Assembly (NCBI GenBank): GCA_018662365.1 | Contig: JABJGH010000030.1 | Location: forward strand, 124,001-188,000 | Length of the DNA: 64,000 nucleotides | Source of the DNA: Chloroflexota bacterium | GTDB lineage: Bacteria; Chloroflexota; Anaerolineae; Anaerolineales; UBA11579 | Direction of reading: 5' to 3' | Shown: positions 60,361 through 64,000 of the stretch, in pieces | Layout: each line of letters opens with the position of its first letter | How positions within the stretch are numbered: position 1 is the stretch's first letter | Program-made: the position numbers and the translations under genes | The notes under the pieces: model-generated | What the model was told of the DNA's origin: nothing | The model's database searches: none | Seen by the model: the letters and a program-made list of their open reading frames with translations, nothing else

Positions 60361-61113
60361 TCAAACCCCATTTCTTCCAACGATTAAAAAGAAATTCATT
60401 TTTATGTCTTTTAATTCTTCTGCGTCTCCCCAATATTTTTCAACTTCTTCAAACGCCTTTTCAATAAAAGCTGATCCCTGCTTTTTTATACACTGGGATA
60501 CAGCAGACCAGGTCCGCACATATTCAAATAATTCATACAAATTCCAATTTACACTCAGCTCGATTTCTGGACCTTCAATTTTCTTAAAGGGGAAAGTGAT
60601 CTCTTGATACTGATTCCAAAGGAATTGAATTTCATCAGCCCAATAGGGTTCAATGATATCTAAAATAAATCTTTTGAAAATTCGTTCAAATTCTGCGTCC
60701 AGCAAGATCCAAGAATATCCCCAAGTCGCAAAAATGCCGTCTGGTTTTAAAACCCGTTTAACTTCTGGCCAAAATTTTTTATGGTCAAACCAGTGTAAGG
60801 CTTGAGCCACACAGATAAGATCAAAACTATTCGATTTGAAATTCGTCTTTTCCGCCGCTTGAATTGAATAGTTTATTTTGGGGTGGGCAAATGCATTCGC
60901 GATCTGATTTTCACTAATCTCCGTCGCATCAATATGGTCAAAATATTTAGTCAGCCCAAGGGACGCCTGCCCATTTCCACTAGCAACATCCCACACGCTC
61001 TCATGACTAACACATTGTTCAGCTAGGAATTTGTAAATTTGTTGGGGGTATCTAGGGCGTGCTCTGGCATAATCTTCTGATTTATCATTAAACAGATCAT
61101 CGTTATTGGACAT
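60361..61113 (-). CDS. Class I SAM-dependent methyltransferase
   Basis: A 250-residue protein of the type-11 methyltransferase group. The SAM motif is SVWDVASGNGQASLGLTKYF (about 39-58), followed by DATEISENQIANA, FDLICVAQALHWFDHKKFW and VLKPDGIFATWGYSW. The motif ALHWFD is typical of the trans-aconitate/UbiE-like and yeast Tmt1-type group. The gene lies seven bases downstream of folA and is the last of the truB-ribF-thyA-folA run; its substrate is unknown. Confidence 0.85.
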   Translation of the reverse strand: MSNNDDLFNDKSEDYARARPRYPQQIYKFLAEQCVSHESVWDVASGNGQASLGLTKYFDHIDATEISENQIANAFAHPKINYSIQAAEKTNFKSNSFDLICVAQALHWFDHKKFWPEVKRVLKPDGIFATWGYSWILLDAEFERIFKRFILDIIEPYWADEIQFLWNQYQEITFPFKKIEGPEIELSVNWNLYELFEYVRTWSAVSQCIKKQGSAFIEKAFEEVEKYWGDAEELKDIKMNFFLIVGRNGV

Positions 61114-61119
61114 CTTAGG

Positions 61120-61617
61120 CTATTCTGAATTTCGCTTTAAAGAGGTAAATGTAAAACTATAATCATTTCGCAAGTCCGCTGGATACTCCACGTTTTCGAT
61201 CATCTGCCAATCTTCTTCAGCAAACGTCGGGAATAAAGTATCCCCATCTACCTCATCATGAACTTGGGTGTAGTAAAGTCTCTGAGCCAAGGGGAATGCC
61301 TCAGCATAAATGCTCGCCCCACCTGCGATGAAAACTTCCGTTTCACCAGCTTTCTCTGCCAAGGAGAGCGCCTCTTCCAAAGAGTGCACAACCTCGCAAC
61401 CTGGAGCTGAATAATCTTCTTGGCGCGTGACGATCACCATTTTTCTTCCTGGAAGGGGCTTGCCAATAGACTCGTAGGTTTTCCGCCCCATGACGAGATG
61501 ATGATCCATCGTCAGATGTTTAAATCGCTGTAAGTCAGCCGACAACCGCCATGGAATATCGCCATCTTTTCCAATCACGCCATTCTCGCTAACTGCCACG
61601 ATCATTGAAATGATCAT
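61120..61617 (-). CDS. folA: Dihydrofolate reductase
   Basis: Reduces dihydrofolate to tetrahydrofolate with NADPH. Key elements: [35 protein letters not shown] with the W of the Met20 loop and the acidic residue Asp near 28, [45 protein letters not shown], and the late aromatic [11 protein letters not shown]. The length of 165 residues is normal. Its ATG overlaps the thyA stop by four bases, a common thyA-folA pairing that links dihydrofolate production by ThyA to its recycling. Confidence 0.96.
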   Translation of the reverse strand: MIISMIVAVSENGVIGKDGDIPWRLSADLQRFKHLTMDHHLVMGRKTYESIGKPLPGRKMVIVTRQEDYSAPGCEVVHSLEEALSLAEKAGETEVFIAGGASIYAEAFPLAQRLYYTQVHDEVDGDTLFPTFAEEDWQMIENVEYPADLRNDYSFTFTSLKRNSE

Positions 61618-62408
61618 ACCGAAACTTTAGCCTTTATATGTGGATGAGCTTGGTAATCTAACAAATTAAAATCCTCGAATTTGAAATCAAAGATCGACTT
61701 CACGTCTTCATTAATTTTCATTTTAGGCAAAGGAAAAGGCGTTCTTTCCAATTGGGTTTCAACTTGTTCCATATGGTCATTATATAAATGGGCATCCCCA
61801 AAAGTGTGTACAAAATCTCCGGCTTCAAGGCCAGATACTTGGGCAACCATCATCGTGAATAAGGCATAGGAAGCGATATTAAAGGGAACCCCTAAAAAGA
61901 TATCGGCCGATCGTTGATATAGTTGACAAGACAGTTTTCCATTAGCCACATAGAATTGAAACATCATATGGCAGGGGGGAAGAGCCATTTTTTCGATCTC
62001 AGCCACATTCCACGAATTTACGATCAATCGCCGTGAATTTGGCTTCTGATCAATATCCTCGATCAATCGACTGATCTGATCGACCACCACGCCATCTGCG
62101 CCGGTCCAAGAGCGCCATTGTGCACCATAAACGGGTCCTAGTTCCCCTTCCTCATCAGCCCATTCATTCCATATACGCACACCGTTTTCTTGCAAATAAC
62201 GCACGTTGCTGCTTCCTTGCAACATCCATAAAAGCTCATAGATAATAGATTTAAGATGTAATTTTTTCGTGGTAAGTACGGGGAATCCATCTGAAAGATT
62301 AAAACGTAGCTGATGACCAAATACAGATCGGGTACCTGTCCCCGTCCGATCTCCTTTTTCTACCCCATTGTCTAAAACATGTTGCATTAGTTCCAAATAT
62401 TGCTTCAT
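61614..62408 (-). CDS. thyA: Thymidylate synthase
   Basis: Makes dTMP from dUMP with methylene-tetrahydrofolate. ATG 62408 gives 264 residues, the same length as E. coli ThyA, and follows TGGAGG; the upstream frame to 62507 lies in ribF. Motifs: [19 protein letters not shown], the catalytic Cys in [14 protein letters not shown], and [22 protein letters not shown] with the dUMP-binding Arg/Ser set. The classical ThyA is used, not ThyX. The start is two bases beyond the ribF stop. Confidence 0.97.
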   Translation of the reverse strand: MKQYLELMQHVLDNGVEKGDRTGTGTRSVFGHQLRFNLSDGFPVLTTKKLHLKSIIYELLWMLQGSSNVRYLQENGVRIWNEWADEEGELGPVYGAQWRSWTGADGVVVDQISRLIEDIDQKPNSRRLIVNSWNVAEIEKMALPPCHMMFQFYVANGKLSCQLYQRSADIFLGVPFNIASYALFTMMVAQVSGLEAGDFVHTFGDAHLYNDHMEQVETQLERTPFPLPKMKINEDVKSIFDFKFEDFNLLDYQAHPHIKAKVSV

Positions 62409-62409
62409 G

Positions 62410-63342
62410 CTAAACCTCCATATGGGTAAAAATCTCCTGCGCGATGGCAATATCCAATTGAATCTGGGTAACCAAGGCATCAATATTCTCAAACCGTTTT
62501 TCGTCACGCAAACGAGCCAAGAACTTTAGTTCAACATTTTTACCATATATATCCCCGTGAAAGTCCAAAAGATGCGTCTCAATCCGTGGGGCAACAGGCT
62601 CTGTTTCAAAAGTGGGTCGTACCCCCACATTAGTAACTGCTTTGAATTCTTGCCCATCAAACTCCGCAATGCAGGCGTAAACACCTGCCCCCGGAACTGC
62701 CCTGATCTTATCTATTTCCAAATTTGCTGTAGGAATACCAATCGTTCTACCCCGTTGATCCCCCATGATCACTTCGCCAATTACAAAATGCGGACGTCCC
62801 AAAAGCTCGTTGGCCTCTTCAATATATCCCTCATCTAGAAGATTCCGAATTCTACTTGAGGAGACAATACCTTCTTTGATTTCAAATGCATCAATTACCC
62901 GAACTTCAAAATCCATCTCTTCCCCAATTTTTTTTAGAAGTTGAGCATCACCTTCTCTTCCTTTCCCCAAAGCAAAATCATGCCCGATCCATAAATGTTG
63001 GAATCCTAAATGTTCCTTCAATCCAGCAAGAAATTCACTGGCAGATAGTGACGCTACATCACCATCAAATGGATATGTGATCACTGCATCTAACCCTGTG
63101 TTTTCTAGCAACTTTGCTTTTTCATCGGGAAGGGTTAGATAGAAAGACTCGCGTGGACCGTGAATCACGGTGGATGGGTGAGGATAGAATGTAAGCAAAA
63201 CTGCCGGAGCCTCGTTCTGATGGGCTTCGGCAGTAATTTGATCTATTATTTTTCTATGGCCAAGGTGTACACCATCAAAGGCACCAATGGTCAACCAGGC
63301 GTTATTTAATGCAACATCATTTAATCCATAATAATGCTGCAT
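62410..63342 (-). CDS. ribF: Bifunctional riboflavin kinase / FAD synthetase
   Basis: Converts riboflavin to FMN and FAD. The N-terminal FAD synthetase domain (about 1-175) has [20 protein letters not shown] (HxGH-type), [26 protein letters not shown] and [10 protein letters not shown]. The riboflavin kinase domain (about 180-305) has [19 protein letters not shown] (with the TAN Mg/ATP motif), [26 protein letters not shown] and [18 protein letters not shown]. The length of 310 residues is normal. It precedes thyA, and truB follows upstream, a layout common in bacteria. Confidence 0.97.
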   Translation of the reverse strand: MQHYYGLNDVALNNAWLTIGAFDGVHLGHRKIIDQITAEAHQNEAPAVLLTFYPHPSTVIHGPRESFYLTLPDEKAKLLENTGLDAVITYPFDGDVASLSASEFLAGLKEHLGFQHLWIGHDFALGKGREGDAQLLKKIGEEMDFEVRVIDAFEIKEGIVSSSRIRNLLDEGYIEEANELLGRPHFVIGEVIMGDQRGRTIGIPTANLEIDKIRAVPGAGVYACIAEFDGQEFKAVTNVGVRPTFETEPVAPRIETHLLDFHGDIYGKNVELKFLARLRDEKRFENIDALVTQIQLDIAIAQEIFTHMEV

Positions 63343-63350
63343 GATCTAGA

Positions 63351-64000
63351 TTATGTCGTGAAGAAAACTTTTCTGGGTTGCCATTCATTGGTCTCTTCGA
63401 TCACCTCAAGCAAAGCCACAAGATCGCCCTGCTCACTGACCGCTCGAGCCCATCCAGTATGATCTCCCTCAACTGGGAAACGATGTCCGTGGCGTACCTT
63501 TTCCATTAGATCTGCATCCATGGTTATCGTAAACCAATCTCCAAGAGCTTCGGCAGCCGGAACAAGAAACTCCGCCCAAGTACCTGAATCAAAGGCTTCT
63601 TTCAATCGTCGGAGTGATACTGAATGGCGTAAGGAGAACTGACCACTCATTGTTCTTCGCAATCCAACCAAATGAGCCCCAATTCCTAATTCCTCACCTA
63701 CATCATTTGCCAACGAGCGTACATAGGTGCCTGATGAACAATGTACATCGATCACAACCTCTGGGGGAGCCCATTCTAAAACATCCAAATTATGGACATT
63801 TATAATCCGAGGTTCTAATTCAACTTCTTCACCTGCACGAGCTTTTTCATAAGCCTTCTTACCATCCACTTTTACAGCAGAATAAGGTGGGGGAACTTGT
63901 TCGATCTCTCCAACATAACCTTGGATCAATTTTGTGAATTCTTCCTCATCAACATTTACAGGCATTTCTTCAGTTGGTTCGCCTTCACCATCATATGTAT
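63351..64000 (-). CDS. truB: tRNA pseudouridine-55 synthase, partial (N-terminus beyond the right edge)
   Basis: Makes pseudouridine 55 in the T-loop of tRNAs. The frame stays open to the right edge, where it reads TYDGEGEPTEEMPVNVDEEEF; the Met at 63965 is internal. Visible elements: PPPYSAVKVDGKKAYEKARAG, SGTYVRSLANDVGEELGIGAHLVGLRRTMSGQFSL, and a C-terminal PUA-like part (VEGDHTGWARAVSEQGDLVALLE). The catalytic Asp lies in the missing N-terminal part. Eight bases separate it from ribF downstream. Confidence 0.93.
   Translation of the reverse strand, partial: TYDGEGEPTEEMPVNVDEEEFTKLIQGYVGEIEQVPPPYSAVKVDGKKAYEKARAGEEVELEPRIINVHNLDVLEWAPPEVVIDVHCSSGTYVRSLANDVGEELGIGAHLVGLRRTMSGQFSLRHSVSLRRLKEAFDSGTWAEFLVPAAEALGDWFTITMDADLMEKVRHGHRFPVEGDHTGWARAVSEQGDLVALLEVIEETNEWQPRKVFFTT

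Overview
The window looks like a chromosomal segment of an AT-rich (roughly 42% GC by eye) bacterium of the phylum Chloroflexota, most likely class Anaerolineae. This is an inference from gene content: a MutL-like ASKHA ATPase inside a cluster of uncharacterised membrane proteins, a SpoVS protein, a bactofilin, DUF5671 and DUF2779 proteins, low-complexity proline/threonine-rich extracytoplasmic proteins, TrpB2, and T-box leaders. There is no rRNA, tRNA, CRISPR array, insertion sequence or prophage. Almost all of the window is housekeeping or conserved clade-specific genes.

Layout. 1-1515 (minus): a polar amino-acid ABC uptake system (permease cut by the left edge, lipoprotein binding protein) with a clear promoter and dyad. 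1906-8649: a holin-like membrane protein, an m5U-methyltransferase-like protein whose nucleophile Cys is Ser, a class V aminotransferase, an FHA protein, LipB, and a DprE1/DprE2-like oxidoreductase pair. 8902-15449 (plus): PIG-L deacetylase, 2-hydroxyacid dehydrogenase, SpoT-like HD hydrolase, cupin, MoaA, HAD, 3-methyladenine glycosylase, FabI, bactofilin. 15519-21096: sugar-nucleotide epimerase, an apparently leaderless secreted HExxH protein, two extracytoplasmic proteins including a parvulin lipoprotein, PlsC, GAF protein. 21132-25077: promoter, Phe T-box and pheST.

25736-33732 is the most interesting block: eight tightly packed plus-strand genes encoding a small soluble protein, a DUF6754-like membrane protein, two six-TM proteins, a large acidic protein with about ten D-W-L-type repeats, a MutL-like ASKHA ATPase with no mutase nearby, a protein with hammerhead-like and KOW-like segments, and a two-TM protein ending in LPDTG-TM-Arg. 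It has no described function that I know of and looks like one membrane-anchored ATPase complex. A 24-nt perfect palindrome precedes it.

33799-40137 (minus) is a pantothenate/CoA operon (panB-panE-panC-coaX, methyltransferase, small TM protein, coaBC, DUF952 protein) behind a strong promoter and a structured, attenuator-like leader that may be a pan-motif RNA. 40219-41454 holds an AT-rich Ser/Thr kinase with a zinc ribbon, next to a gene remnant. 41455-51137 contains an FAD oxidoreductase, YtxH and SpoVS proteins, a deoxynucleoside kinase overlapping a PEP/pyruvate-binding protein, DnaN, and a large DUF5671-repeat membrane protein. 51295-53484 is a Trp T-box, a 53-residue basic small ORF and trpB2.

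53643-60214 (minus) carries a DUF2779 nuclease-like protein, a TM protein, and a heterodimeric ABC exporter pair with one degenerate ATP site. 60361-64000 (minus) is truB (cut by the right edge)-ribF-thyA-folA-methyltransferase, a flavin/folate/thymidylate group.

Starts were moved from the longest reading frame wherever a Shine-Dalgarno sequence sits inside the extended frame (for example at 1420, 1906, 4699, 18617, 19593, 21493, 25168, 25987, 38112, 62408). Family assignments come from recognised motifs, not database searches.
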